From Chromera velia (Eukaryota > Sar > Chromeraceae), in NCBI GenBank assembly GCA_018398765.1, contig JAHBMJ010000209.1:1-53957 (forward strand): DNA of 53,957 nucleotides, given 5' to 3'. Made by a program: the position numbers and the translations under genes. The stretch's first letter is position 1, and each line of letters starts with the position of its first letter. Below the pieces are notes generated by a model. The model saw nothing but the letters and a program-made list of their open reading frames with translations, had not been told where the DNA came from and ran no database searches. This document shows, in pieces, positions 19,975-34,500 of the stretch.

Positions 19975-22900
19975 ATGAAGGTCAGACATCTTTTAGCCGG
20001 CCTGGCGATCAGCGCACTCGCAGCAGTGGCAACGGTGAACAAGGTCGGGAAAAGGGCTTCACTGTACTTTAGAAAGCTCCATCTTGCTACATGGGGTGCT
20101 CCCCAGCCGATCAAAAGTGCAAACTCCCGCGTTTTCTATACATGCTCCTATATATAAGACGATACAAACGCATGCACTTATATTTGCAGGAATGCACACC
20201 TCCCGAGTCCGAGTTCTGCGTGGCACGTTCGGGTGTTGTATCCATCTCCTCACTGCGTGCCAGTGGTGCCCTTTCTGATGAGATGACATGGGAGGAGAAG
20301 ACGAAGTTGATTGTCGACTCCAACGAGGACTTCCTTCAGAGGGCCAGGGAGAAGCCAATCACGAATGCAACACTCGTGTCTGCCCTGTTTGACTTGGGAC
20401 GGGACAAACTGGAAAGGCCTTTCGAAGAATATTTGAACCGATTCAGGAACTTCCTCACCACCCGCATCCCCACAATTCTCTTTCTCGATATCAAACACAA
20501 GACAGAGCTAGAGAAACTTGTCGACGAACTCCTCCCCCCCGAGCAAAGACAGAGAACCCTCATTCTCTGGAGGTCCTCCGACTGGGTCAAGACAAACTTC
20601 CCCTGGATGTCGGAGGTCCAAAGCCTGCAGGAGAGCCCAGAGTGGAACGGCCTGGCGGGTTGGCTTTCCGGTTCGCCCCAGGCAAAACTCCCCTTGTACA
20701 ACCCTCTAGTGATGTCCAAGATGGTCATCACGGCCATGGCAGCTGAGTGGAATCCCTTCCACACCGACTCCTTTCTGTTCGTGGATGCGGGACATGCGTG
20801 TAACGGAGGCCCGCCCCTCACACAGGAGCTTTTGATGCCCTGGTTCCGAAAACTGTTGAAAGTGCAGGTAGGTGTGTTGTGACGATGGGATTGTATCAAA
20901 GGGGCACAAAAACGAAAGAAAGGAGAATTGGCATTGAGAGAACAAGCAAACACCCGGTCCAGAGTGGATTGTTGGATGCCAGGACGACCTGAAAGTACGA
21001 ATGCAAAAAGGCATTACTTAAGAGAGACGAGAGAAACTCATTAATTTTCTGCATGAAATTCCCTGTCTCCTTCCTTCCCTTTTTCATTTCTCCACAAGGC
21101 AATTTCATTCTTCCTTTCTGCGGGGGCCCTCTCCATGCAGGGAGACTGGCACACCCCTGGAGCCCTGCCGGTCAATCTAGACTCCCACGGGAAGGACGGG
21201 CTCTTCGTCACGTTCTTCGACTATGGACCCGACCGAGAGGTGCATGGGGGGGGGGGGAAGGGGGNNNNNNNNNNNNNNNNNNNNNNNNNNNNNNNNNNNN
21301 NNNNNNNNNNNNNNNNNNNNNNNNNNNNNNNNNNNNNNNNNNNNNNNNNNNNNNNNNNNNNNNNNNNNNNNNNNNNNNNNNNNNNNNNNNNNNNNNNNNN
21401 NNNNNNNNNNNNNNNNNNNNNNNNNNNNNNNNNNNNNNNNNNNNNNNNNNNNNNNNNNNNNNNNNNNNNNNNNNNNNNNNNNNNNNNNNNNNNNNNNNNN
21501 NNNNNNNNNNNNNNNNNNNNNNNNNNNNNNNNNNNNNNNNNNNNNNNNNNNNNNNNNNNNNNNNNNNNNNNNNNNNNNNNNNNNNNNNNNNNNGGGGGGG
21601 GGGGGGAACGGGGGGTCCATCAATTGATGTTCTCAGTGGGTTGGTTGGTTGGAGTAGGTTGGCTATGTGCTGTGCAACCCCATCCGGCAGGCACGCGCTG
21701 TTTCAAAGTCATGAATGAAAGTCCTGACGTAGGGGGCAAAGGTGTCCTTCTAAAACGTCGCTTGGGGAGGCAGCTCCTCTCTCTTTCTCTTTCCTGCATA
21801 TGCAGAGTGTTACACATACACACACACACACGCGCGCGCGCAGAGGCAAAAGAAGAAAAACAAAGAACGGAGTTTATGGAAACAAGCAAATTCAGCTCCA
21901 CCTTTTCGGCATCTCATTTGTTGTACATGCAGGTACACGGGTTCAAAGCAGAAGAGTTCAAACAGTGGATAGGGGACCCTCATGCCCAGAACGTGAAGGT
22001 CGGAAGAGGGGGGGTGTTCGGAGGGCGGCGTGAGGTTCTGTCTGTGGTCTCGGAGCTCTTCAAGGTGTTTCTGCATCACACCCTCTCCGAAGGTCTGATG
22101 GGCACAGAGGAGAACCTGCTCTCCCTTCTTGCCTACAGAGTTCCGTCCCTTGTTGCCAGACACAACCTGGAGGGCCACTGCACTTTCTGGAACCTCCTTG
22201 AGAGAGTGAGTGCAGCCTTTCTTTATAACTTCGTCGAAATTTCGTTTTCTCTCTGCGTCGCAGTCCTCTGCTTCGATCAGGAACCCTTCGGTGCACACGG
22301 ATTTCCATTTTTCTCTGAGCACAGTTCACTATTTCTGGTGCCAGCGTCGCCTTTCTTCTGCACAGTTACCAGCTAGGTCCGTACATTTCTTCAGTGTGTA
22401 CCGGTAGCAGTCTGTTCGAATGCCCCACCAAAATGTTGTCTTTGCGACATTAGCAAGTGCAGACAAATTTGTGTGTTGATTTGCCTGTACTGCTTGCCCT
22501 TTGCCTCCCTTCATTCAACTTGCAGGAGGGAAAGAGGATGGGGACTCTTGACAGAGACAGTCTGCTCTCCTTCCGACAATGCCACAGAGACGCGGGGTGG
22601 CCCCGTTCCATCTTGGCGGGCCCCGACGGCGACAAGATGCACGTCCACAGCGACAGAGCCAGGCAGGCAGAGGAGATTTCGAAAGGGACAGCTGAGGAGA
22701 GTGCAAACAAGGAAGCCGAGAAAGAGACACCAGAGCTGCAGGTTGCGTTCTCCCGTCGGATGGAAGGTCGGTTGGTCAGCTGCTTGGGATGATTTCTTAT
22801 AGGTCCCAACTTTTGGTTTCTGCAAGATTCGGTGCTTGGTGGGGAGTTGCAAGAGTGAAATGAACAATCAAGCTGCGCGTGATATCTCGTCGATGGTTTC

Positions 22901-24462
22901 GCGCGAAGCTTGCAGAGATTGTAGCAATGTGTGCACCTTTCTTGTGACACAATCAGACTTTTGTTTGTGGATGTGGCTGTAACCCTTTTCTCTGCCTTCG
23001 TATCTGCAAGCCTGGATGTCCGACTGCATGGGACGACCTGAAAGTTTCCTTTCAGTGTCCCATGGGGGTTCGCTCATCCGCAGTGCGTCGTTGGTCTGAA
23101 AAGAAAACACACAACAGTAGATAAAAGCCACAAGACCCGCGTTTGCATTCGTGCACATCCGATCGATGCCTGCCCTGCGCAGCTGGGGAGACGAGCAGCC
23201 AACCGAACTTCAGGGGTCAGAGCAGATATACGACCCAGAACGGTGGCGGCATCACTGTGGGCATGCTGGTGAACGGCGAGAGGGAGATGGACATTTTCAT
23301 CGACACTCTGCAGACATACGAAGTCTGTCAGGTGGTGGAGACTGTTTTTGCTATTTGTGACTCTTCATCTTACTTTGTGAAGGACTCAGTGGCTGAGTAA
23401 GGAGATGGATATCGGATTGCAACCTGTCTGTAACCTTGATAGCCAAAGTACAATCACCCCGTTACGGTTCTTTTTCTCTGCGTGTCTTTTATGTGCATCC
23501 GCACGAGAGAGCTCGATTGGTTGGACTTGTTGATATTCAAGCCCCCTCTTGGCAAACATAAAGAGAGCATAACTGACTGATCGATCGCAGAGTCAATATA
23601 CATGCATGCATGCTTCCAGACTGTACATGCAAACACGGAAGTAAGAAAAATTCCTTCAATCTCCCCCATGCACGTGCAGGTCAACGGTCTGCTCTCCCAG
23701 ATCCCCGAGATGTTCGTCTTCTTCAACAGCCAGACTGAAGCCATGGTCGAACGCACCAACGCTTTCTTCTCAGAATACTCAAAACTCTACCCCTCGGACA
23801 CAAAGTTCAACGTTCGCCTGATGGGGTCTGACAAGAATGAGAACATTTTGAAACCGTTCAACTGGATGGTGGGTAATGCCACCAACCCCTACTTTCTCTT
23901 TCTTGAAAAAGACTTCAAGCTCATCGAACCCTGGACGTGTGTCACAGAACAGCTAGAGCTTGGTAAGACCTTGCTGTCCGAGAACAAGGCACAGGTTGTC
24001 AGATACAGACACCGACAACGACCAGGCCATCCTCTGTGGACCTACGAGACTTTGAACATGCTGGACATGAACAGACAACCGAACCTGCTCTGCACCGAAT
24101 TCTGGATGCTCCCTGACCCCGTCTCTGCCTACCCCGGAAAGTTTTGGAAGTGCGACGAGAACATTTCCCCCACCGCGCTTTGCGTGTCCTCGTTCGACTG
24201 TTGTCAAACGAACAATCCCCATCTGTTCCTGATTGACTGGTGGAAGAAGGAGTACATCCCCAAATTTGAAGAAGAGAGAAAAGCCAGGGCAGAGGGAAAC
24301 CCCCCCTCTTGTTGCGACCCAGATGACAACGTCGAGTTCTGGTTCAACTGGGCAGACGAGACCTGGAGGTCAGGCAAGTGGACAGTCGCCCTCCTGGAGG
24401 GACTCTTCAGGCATGAGGACCCGAAGTGGGGCGGCCCGCCCCCAGTGCAGCAGGGCATCTGA
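19975..24462 (+). CDS. Gene C: secretory HtrL/YibB-like protein fused to a glycosyltransferase-like domain
   Basis: Seven exons with fully consistent phases give 760 residues: 19975-20043, 20190-20867, 21141-21239, 21933-22205, 22526-22766, 23183-23322 and 23680-24462. The N-terminus (MKVRHLLAGLAISALAAVA) is a signal peptide or anchor. Residues about 50-370 resemble the HtrL/YibB family: TLVSALFDLGRDK, later SDSFLFVDAGH-type (HTDSFLFVDAG), then RGGVFGG and GTEENLLSLLAYR. After a charged linker, residues about 445-610 look like a GT-A glycosyltransferase: ITVGMLVNGE, then NATNPYFLFLEKDF with an acidic metal-site-like motif. The C-terminus is Trp-rich with a Cys-Cys pair. It probably modifies glycans in the secretory pathway; this is inferred from family resemblance. 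A 329-base assembly gap lies in the intron after 21239. The last exon is the source of the 18515-19420 copy. Confidence 0.8.
21265..21593. other. Assembly gap (329 N) in an intron of gene C
   Basis: Bordered on both sides by poly-G tracts. The exons either side join in phase and read continuously, so a missing exon is not required. Confidence 0.95.
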
Positions 24463-25569
24463 GCAGCAAGGCGCCACAGGGGTCGGCCATGCTGCCCCGT
24501 CATTGGGGGGATGCCGGGTCTCCTCGATTGCCTTTGAAAGTCCGCGTCTTTCTCGAAAATGCAAAAAAAGAATATGAATTTTATGATGCTGCAGATGGGC
24601 GCTGTTCTACACGTCTATGGACCTGTCCATCACCTGAACCGTTGCATATGTATTTGCAAACGTACGTACACCAATTCGATGGCTTGACGGTTTGTATGCC
24701 GGAAGTTTTTTGGTAGTGAGAGTGTGTATCGATTCAACGCTCGTCACTGTTTGGGTAATGAAATTTTGCTCCTCTTCATCGTTGAGTATCAAATCGCTCG
24801 ATCTTGCTTTATAACAAAACGATTTGCAAATGACTCTTTAGAATATATACTAAATGCTAGTAGACTAAATACATAATAATCTGCACTTATTATTATAATC
24901 ATCATCATGATTATTTGAATTATTATTGATCGGTTTATAGGCAATCATGCAATGCATGAGTCTAGGAGATCACCATTATTATAATCGGTCTATAGGTTAT
25001 TATGCAATCCATGAGTCTAGGACCTAGTCTAGGACAATGCTTTATTACCTGTTTGCCAGACCTGCATGATATAGCGGGGGGAGGGGGCTTCTGACCCGGC
25101 TTTATGCTAACAACTCTGAACACCCTGCACCTTGACTAGTCTTTACAGAGTAGTACTTCCTTATAGTAATGTGGAGACATAAAAAAGGAAAGTAACTAGG
25201 GCTTATAACTTAACTTCTAAGCTAGTCACAGGGTTTGTAAAACTGCTTAATTCTTATTGAAATTATCTGATAATGCCACTATATTGATTGCATTTCATAA
25301 TTATCCCATTCAGAAAAAAAAAAAAGCCACCTTCATAAAAACTTTTTAGTAGTACTGTATGTTAAAAGTCTAACATCAAATCAAATATAAAATGAACATT
25401 CATGAAACATAAAATCATTCATAAAAGTGAAATTAAGGTAAATAGTATAGTGCGTGCTCTTTCTTAATTCTCTCATTTTTAGAGTAAAACAGGATATATC
25501 TAACTGTCAAGTTCACTGCACCTTGGTGAAATCTAAAGGGCATAACTTTTTCTACCAGTATTTTCGATG
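24463..25569. other. 3' flank of gene C and AT-rich spacer between convergent genes C and D
   Basis: 24463-25102 is the source of the duplicated 3' flank. It holds two imperfect copies of CGGTTTATAGG...CATGAGTCTA spaced about 63 bp. 25103-25569 is unique AT-rich sequence with an A12 run at about 25314. No gene seen. Confidence 0.6.
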
Positions 25570-28500
25570 TCACTTTGCAACATCTGTCCTTGTCATTGCC
25601 TCAAAGATTCCTGCAGAGTCTGTGAAGAGCTCTTTCACTTCCACTTCCTCCAGCATTTTGGAGAACAGCTGGAAGTCACAAAGCATTCCGAAGCCCCGCC
25701 CCCCCCTTCTATGATTTCCGATTGCCACCACATCTTCCTTGCACCCCCCTGCCGTCTGCCCAACCAGCTCTGCGTCCACAAAGAATTTCGTTACAGCCGG
25801 ACCACCACCGGGGGGAGAACCGAAGGTAACAGCCAAATGCCGCCATCCTGCTTCGGCTGACCCAATTTCATACCCACTAGGTACGTGCTCCCAGTGTCCC
25901 TCCTCCCCCTTCTCCCACGACTTTGCCTTCTCTGCCTTCACCTTCCTACCCCACCCCAGTGACTGCCTGTCCCCTCCTACGCCTATGTGATACCCTTTAA
26001 TCCCGCTCATCAACGACCTCCAGGGCGACTCTACATCTTTCGTGCCTCCCTTCTTCTTCCCCTTTGCCTTTTCCTTTGCTTCCTCTGCCTCGCCCTCGAG
26101 GGGAAGGAGGGGAAACCGGACCCACACGGTGACTGTCCACTGCCCAAAGCGGGACAATTTGATAGGGGGGTCCAACAGCAAGGAGGCATCGAGGAAGTAA
26201 GAGGGGCCAGGGAAGTTCATCCCGACACACAAAAGAGGGCGGTCTGCAAGGTCTGCGTCTGTTTTGTCCAGCATATACTGGGCAAAGGCGCAGGAGCCGA
26301 GAATGACGGGACCAAACCGGTCGTCGAATCCCTGCTTGCGGTAGAGGCCGATATGGGCCTCTGGGAGTGGAAGTGTGTGGAGAGTTCGGAAGTCATTCAT
26401 TTGGGGGGACTCTAGAAGTACTGCGGAGGCAAAAGTACGGGTGGCCCCGTAAAGCCGTTGTGCCTCTGTTTTGATCTTGGAGACTGCCCTCTCGTACCTC
26501 TCTGGGAATTTCGGATCAAAATCGTCCTTTGAGAGGTTCTCTTCGGGACTCTTCCGACGAAAGAACACACGGTAGTCGCACCGTGCAGTTCTGCAGATAT
26601 GGGGGGTGAAGGAAGTATGCACACAAAAATGCATGCATGCCTATCCGGACATGTACGGAGGGAGACATTCAGTTCATCCGTACGGACCAAACGTCAAGCC
26701 ATCGATGCAACCATGTCTTCAAAGCAGCAATTTCCCGTCTCCTTTGACTTACGCGCCAATGCAAAAAATGCAAAAACGACGAAGAGGACACACACTGACA
26801 TTCACATGAACCTCACACATTACTAGAAAAGCAGAGATTTGGATGAGAGAAAGGCAGGCATGCAGACATACGAAAGGACGGACCTGATTTTCAAAGCGTC
26901 TCTGAATCCAAACACAAACGGCTTGAGCATTTTCTGCCAAACAGAGGCAAATTCTTTCTGCTGCACCGCCTCAAACGCCTCTCTGTATCTGATGGCCACT
27001 TCCTGAGGACGCAGCGACAACTTCCAAACGCTGAGAGATGCGAAGGCCCCCCAAGGATTGTCACCCTTTGAGAGTCTGTTGCCAATGCAAACAAGGGACC
27101 CCATGGCCATCCAGGAAATCCGCCCGACCGGTTTTCCGTCAAAGTAGAAATGCTGACGGGAATTCCGACCCACCACGACGAGGTGATGCCACCCTGGGTC
27201 CTGAGTTGAGAGGGAGAAGTTAGGAAGGAAGAGACCCTGTCGTTTCTGTAAGAGCCGTCTCTGTGTCTCGGCCTCTGCTCCTGTAGAGAACTCGGAGGAT
27301 TCGTCTGCCGGGTGTTCCTCTTCCACGTGTTCATCCTCGTATTCTCTCTTCCTCTCTGGCCTCGAGGGGGATTCTTCCAAAACGTCTCTCCAGCCTCCGA
27401 GGGACCCTCCGTCAGCGCTCGCACAGATGGGCGCGTGGTTTTTGTCAGTCCAACAAAGGAAGTGGGGCGTCTTCTCGTCTGTCATTGGAAGACGAATCCA
27501 TGTCTCCAGAGACCAACAGTCGGGGTACCTGGCGGTCTCTCTGGGGGACGGTTTCTCGAAGGGATGTGGCTCTCTGTCGGGGGGTCGGCGTGTTTCTTTT
27601 CGCGTTGACTTGCCGACTGACAAAGCAACTGGAGGCTCTATTTTGATGTGCAGGTTAGAGTTCTTTGACCGCCGCGCTTCTGCGTGACTGGAAGTGACCA
27701 GGGCAGAGTGGGGGTCTTCCTCTTCGTCTGGACCCGGACAGGTGACAATATTGCCGGAAGGGGTGACTGTGAAGTCATCGGGGGTGACCGAGAGTTTTGT
27801 GTTCATACTTGAAAGAGCAAACGCGAGACGTCCACTAAGGGAGCGCGGCTCCATAGGAGGTCTGAGAGCTCGGAAGAGGTCAAAAACCAAAGCTGTGGGC
27901 ATGAAAACGTCGCTTGTCATTCTCTCCGTGTATCTCTCGTCATCCTTTTGCACCGAACCACCGAAATGGTCTTTCATCTCATTAACCTCTGGAAAGAAGA
28001 TCCGCATCTTTCGGACCACCTCCAAAGTCCTGTCCTCCCATCTGCGTGCGTCAAGAGCCTTGTTGTCCACCTCTGCGTACTTAATCAAGTCACTCACCTC
28101 AAATTTCTTCTGGGCCCCCTCAGTGCCTTTCTTGCTCATTGCCTGCGACTCACCCTCGTCGCTCCACTCTCCACTGGGCCTACCACCCGTCCTCTCCCAT
28201 TTGTCTTCGACGCCGAGCATCGCGCGGACCTGCACACATACACCGACAGGCTGTCTCTGCTACGCCTACACCAAAAGACAACAACCTGCTTCACCAGGCT
28301 CTATGAGAGGCAAGGCTACTATTGCACTATTCATCTGTCCCCTTGTTTCCTTTCTCTCTAGTGACACCTGGGAGAACGTTCACATTCCTCGTCACTGTTT
28401 GGCAAGGATACAGCACTCTCTTTCCCCCCCCCTGAGTGTTTATCCCTCTTGCATTGCCGATTGAAAAACCTGAAACTAAAGAATCCTAGAAAATGGACTA

Positions 28501-31500
28501 TAATACCAATCTGTCACAGTCCCACAAAATTTGCTGCAAAACTATTGTGTCTCTGCAGAATGTCCCCCTCCCCTCTCGGACTGTCATGCAGATGTCCTCC
28601 TCCTCTTCCGATATACTTTCTGCGCATGCAGCCGTCTGTCCGACCTACCTTGTCCTGTTCATCTGCCACCATGGCCTCCTCCAACGCCTTCAGGAATGCT
28701 TCCTCGTCTTTCTTCTTTTTCTCCATCTCCGCAATTTCCCTCTCCATGTCGCTGTCTGCAGGAAGGACGTGGCGGTCCTCTAACCACAACTTGATGTCAA
28801 GCGAGGGAGGCGCCCCCATGTCAGTCTCTAAAACCAAAAGCAGGGCAAGGTGGATACTCCACCGAAGCGCATCCTGCATTCACGTGCATGGACAGAGAAA
28901 ATGAACACAGCTGAACGAATGCGCATGAATGGTTTCCTGGACAGCTCGAACACACTCGCGAAGACCAAATGTCACACACCCTTCTGTCTATCTCACTTGC
29001 AGACATTCTCACACACCTGTTCTGGGTCCTCTCCTCTCGGCAATGGTGTCTTCTTCAGGTCCTCTCTGTCAATTCTTAAGTAACGAAAAAAGGTCAAACG
29101 ACGACAGTCACGCGCAACCCGGTTCCCCCACCGACGATAGGCCCTCTCTACACTCCCCCCGTCTCCGTCCTCTGAGACAGAGTCCGGGGTGTGGGTCTCG
29201 TCTTCTTCTCCCTCTACGCCCCCAACAGCCATCGTCATGAGTGCACCTGCCCGCCCGGCGTCTGCAGGAGAGAGGCCCGAAATAGCGTCACTGAGAGTCT
29301 CTCCGGGATCTAGACCGAGCTGTGCCTCTCTCAACCTTCCCGCCATTCTTTCCCGCTCCTCCTTTCGTTCCTTCCGACGCAACCACCTCTCCCGCTCCTC
29401 CTGTTTCTTGAAGTCTGCTGCAATTTTGTCCTTCTTTCCTCTCACGGAGACAACTAAATTGTCACGAAAATCCACAAACGCCTCCACAAATGCATTCGAA
29501 GATCCTCCGCCAAGTCCAAAAATTGGAACTTCCTCAGTGACGGGGTAACCCGACTCTTTCAGTTCCTTCAAAGCGGTTGTAGTCGACAGAGAAAGAAAGT
29601 CGTCAGGTCGCAGAGTCAGAAGAAGGAGTGCGTGGACTGCCTGCAGAAAGACCCGTGTATGCATTTACTTTCATACAGAGAGACACACACACATACATAC
29701 ATACATACATACATACACACATACATACATACATACACACATACATACATACATACATACATACATTGAAAGGGAATTCTGTATGGAAGAAAAAGGAGTG
29801 CGTGGACTGCCTGCAGAAAGAAAGACCAGGAAGGGAAGCAGCGAAACCGAAAAGATACAGGACCGATTTCACTGTCTCTGTCAACATATACACGTACCCA
29901 CACATAGACATTATTATGGAGATTCGCGCAGATTTATGCACACATGACATGATGAAGTGTTCGCAGCCAAACACAGAAAGCTGATTGGCCTCAGAGCCAC
30001 ACAGACAGTAAATGCCTGTGCAGAAAACAACGACACGCAAATTAAGAGAGAGAGACAAAAGCCTACATGCAGGGGGGGAGCAATTGAAAAAGAAAGAGAA
30101 GAAAATCCACAGACAAACGGACCATCGTAGGGTCTTCTGAGAGGTCTACTGCCTCTCGAAGAATTGTAAAGTCCTCTTCCCCCAACACCCTCATGCTGGC
30201 CTCTAGTCTTCTCTGCACAATGTCTGCTCGGGCCTTCTCCTTCAAAGACCTTTTCAGGTTATCCCGTCGTTGCTGTGACCTGAACGTTTGGGCTGCCTTC
30301 TTGTTTTCCATCTCTCGCAACCGACTGCAGAGAGGAAAATAAAACGTGAATGAAAGGAAAGAGAAGCATACTTATAACTTCTTTTTTTCTTTTCGACTCA
30401 TGAAAGAGAACCGCGCATTCAGATTGAGCAGTCATATGCATTCCTTTAAAGGAGCCCCGACTCCCACTGCGTGACCGAAGCAACATCACGTCTCCAATAC
30501 TGCTCCACGTAGAGCATACGAAACATTCGCGAGACCCATGCTATACTAATATCTATCAAATGAAGAGAACGGTTTCTACCGAACCCTTCCGCCGTTTTCC
30601 TTCTCTTCTCTTCTTTTCTTCCCAAAGCAGCTTCCCCCTCCCCCTGGCCGCCTCTGGCTCTTTCTACCCACCTCCTGTCCTTTTCCAGTTCGACCTCCTT
30701 GTCCTCTGGGGGCTCCACCAGGCGATCAAAGTCAAGCACCTTCAAGATCTTCGAGTTCTTCACTCGCTCCCACAACAAGTCTATCCACCTGATAGATGCG
30801 AGCATTTGACAAAGGGCGTCCATTGAGAGGTATGGAAGATTGAAGAAGGGCAACGGCGAGACTGTTTCAGTTCCAAGAAAAGGGAGTCCGAGTGAGTGTG
30901 TGTCTACTTGAGTTCGTGATCGAGAGAGCTGGAAGGATGCTAAGAAAGATTCTCAAATGACTTGCTACGGACAATAACATTTTGAGCAGAGAAATATAAC
31001 GAGAGAACGACGTCAAATTATCAAACATGAGAAAGAAAAACCGAGATAGAGCAAGAGAGAGAGGAACAGATAGAGAGAAGTCCGAAAAAATGATGAGGGT
31101 GATACAACAGGACCAGACCAAAAAGACACCACGACAAAGACAAAGGGACCCACCCAGCTTCCAATGCAAAGGCCCAACCAAACGCAAAGAAGGCCCAGAC
31201 ATGACCGATGATAGCCGCTGCCGTCATCAACTGCGCGCAAGAAGAAAGAGGGGGGGGCGCGGGGAAGTTAATCCAGGGGAAGCTTCCAACTTCAATCTTC
31301 AGCAGAAAAATGGACAGACAGCTTGCAAAACTCTGAAGAGGAGTGACTCTCCATGCCTACGCTTCCCTCCCTCCCTCCCTCCCTCCCAACTGACCTACCC
31401 GTGCCAGAGGAGCATCCCCCCCGATTTGCACCAGCAGTCCTGCGTACACCTGGAGCAGAACCGCAATCAGACTCGCCCTGCAATCACACACGGAACTCCC

Positions 31501-34500
31501 CAGAGGTAGACAAGAAAACTAAGTTCTTATTCAACTTTCTCAATCACTTGTCCCTGGATACTAGTTCGTCTGGGTGAAAGAAACCATTGGACATCAACCT
31601 CCATCGACCCCTCCTCGACTGACCCCTCGAGCCATCCCAGCATTTCGTTCCTCACGTGGGCATACGGATTGATTCTGCAAACAGACAGACCGAAAGAGGC
31701 CATATGTTGGAACATCAGAAACACAAAAGCATCGTGTCGTGGTATCTGACTGATGCCACGAAGAAACAGACAATCAATCTTTTGGAAGCAGAGGGGCATG
31801 CAAGAGAAAGCCGACGGTGACAGGCTTGCAGGAAGGATCTAGGTCTGCCCGCACAAACACACTGTTCTTTTCTTTCAAGCTGTCCGATTGAACATACAAT
31901 GAGATATCCGTCCTACCTTCTCACTACTTGCTGTGTTGTAGTGCAGAAAGATCATGACAGAGCTAGCACGATTGATCTTTTCTGGAGAAAAGTAAACATA
32001 CACCAGGGGCCTCACTTAAGTGTGGCAATCCAACACAGAGCGAGCACCAGTGCAGCGCTGATGCTCTGGAAGGAGTCGTTAGTGAATTGGGAGTTGCACA
32101 CCGCCACCACTGTCAATGCTCTTCCGATCTGAGCGAAGAACCAGAAAGAGCTCCATGGACTCCGAAAACCGTCAGTCACCCACCCAATAGCAACAGACTT
32201 TTGGGGATTGCCGAGTCGAGTACGGAGTCTGAAGGCTATCAGCAGACAGTGAACGAGAGGAAGACCAAAACAAAAGATTGCGACTCCAGCTGCACCCGCC
32301 GATGCTGCGCTGCTTTGGTCACTCTCCCCACAAATCTGCATCCATGCAAGTGGCACACAGATGCTTTGGAACAATTGTGTGTATGCACTGCGTCAAAGCT
32401 CAACCAAAAGACCGTTCAGATTCCTTATCTGCACCAGCACCATGGAACAGGCCGTAATCCCAAAGTAGATCCTCAAAGTCAAAAAGAGAAAGAGCATTCG
32501 GACATGTTGGGACCAGACCGACTGACCAGTTCAAAGTCTGCCACCAGATGGGAGAGCCCTGTGGACCAGAGACTTCGACACCGAAACGTCTGGAAGAAGG
32601 TAGCTGTAAAAACGGGAAGGAAAGAGTAATAAAGGACATTTAAGGCTCCGAGAAAAGAAAAAAGAAACTTCTCGTTGTCGCTGTTCTCGGCCCATGGTTC
32701 TGGTTTGTTCAATTCGTCTCGCATTTGGATAATCTCTTCACAAACTTTTTGACGAAATTTTCTTTCCCTGTAAGTCTCTTGCATCTTCGCCCGCTGCGCC
32801 TTTTTCTCCTTTCTTCTCGTCTTTTCGTCCACCTGATTCCTCCGAAATCTTCCTCCTACTTCTTCCCCGTCCTCCTCTTCACTTGTCTCCCTTTCGTCCT
32901 TGACCGCTACCTTTCCCTTTCCCCGGCCGCCCTTTTGACGACCCCCCCCACCCCATCCTTGGTATCTGTCTGCGTTTTTTGCGTCATCTTCCCCCGCTTT
33001 GCCCCCTTTCTTCTTTCCTTTCTTGTCCTGCCCCCCCTCCTTATCTTCCTCCCCCCCCCCATTGACATCTGGCCCTGTCTCCCTGTACTTCTGCCCCTGT
33101 TCAAGATAGGCCTCTAGGGACATCCCCAGCTCCTTTCTCATGTTCGCCTCCCTCTCTTCCACAAGCTCCCTCCGCTTCTCTAGGACAGAATCGAAAGGAG
33201 CCGGCGCCCTCGCGACGACCGCCCCAATCCCAGCCGCAAGCACCACCAGCAGCACAGGCATGCCGAGGGCCATGTAAACCAGAGGGGTGAACCGAGAGCT
33301 CCAGCCTGTAGATCCGGCCTGCGTGTGAAGAGACAGAGGGGAGAAGATGAAAACTCGGTCAACGAAAAACAGAGGAGCTCAGTGAAATGAAGACCAGCAT
33401 AACTAGAAATCTGAGAGACGCGAGAATTTCCTAACAGCGCAGGAGAAGAGGACCCCAAAATCCTAACACATAGCCGCCGACACCCTCACAAAGCGTTTTT
33501 TCTGCCTCAGGAGAGGACGACTTACCGAGAAGAAGCACTGCGACGATGTGAAGGCGGCAGCCCCAAGAGAAAGGAGACGAAACCACTCGACTCCGAAAGG
33601 CCAGCTGACTGCGAGCTCGCGGATAGCGAATGTCAGCATAAAGTAGCTCAGAAGTGCACGGACGATGGCAACGGGCCTGCTGAAGTTCTGCAGCCCCCTT
33701 CCTCTCATGGATAGAGTGGCCCACCACGCACAGGCCCCCCCCATACAAATGAAAAGGGGAAGAACCACATAGTCGAACGCGGTGCAAGAAGTACAGGCGG
33801 CATCGTTCCCCTCCAGCACAGGCTTCACCCACCCATCGTCGCACTGCAAGAAGAAAAGGAAGCAAAAACGTAAAAGGCACTGAGGAAAACGCTCCATCAT
33901 TTCTGCATAGAATAGGCGTGAGCCTTTTTGTCTCTCAAATGAAAAAAAAATACAAAATCTCCCCTCTGATTTTCACTTCTGCCTTGTTGCGCTTACTACT
34001 TACTCACCTGATTACACAACACCCCCTTGCTTCCCCCAGCACATGTCCCATTGGTCTCACATGCAGAGGGAGCGATGCATTTCTCTCGAAACTCTGCATT
34101 GAAACTCGCTCCACCCTCTGTCTGAAGGCTCCGAGTAGGCACACCCTCAGATTCATCGTCCTCCTCAAAGTACTCGGCATCCAAACCCGCCACTGTCCCT
34201 CCCTCCGTTCCAGTTGTCACTGTTGTTGCTGCCACAACGTTGATGCCGAACCGCGTGCACAGAGGATGAGGATTCGTAATCACTGTGCTTTCCTTCGTTC
34301 CTGTATCCCCTCTTGCAGCGTCGCCGTAGCAGAGCCCAATGAGGGACCACGCCCCTGTGTTGGCATCTGCCCTGGAGGTGTACGTGCAGTATTCACCTGG
34401 CAGACACTCCTTGCAGACGCCCGTAGTGCTTCGACGATAACCTGCATGCATGTGTTGGGTTGGGATCGAGGTGGAAAGGACAACTGTTGCAAGGCAGAGA

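Noticed and set aside
21053-22376. Frames running through the N gap at 21265-21593
   Set aside because: The gap translates as X only. Real coding sequence ends at the 21239 donor and resumes at 21933.
24233-24716. Overlapping frames in the gene C last exon and 3' flank, also present in the copy near 18.5-19.0 kb
   Set aside because: They are out of frame with the conserved protein and appear twice only because the DNA is duplicated.
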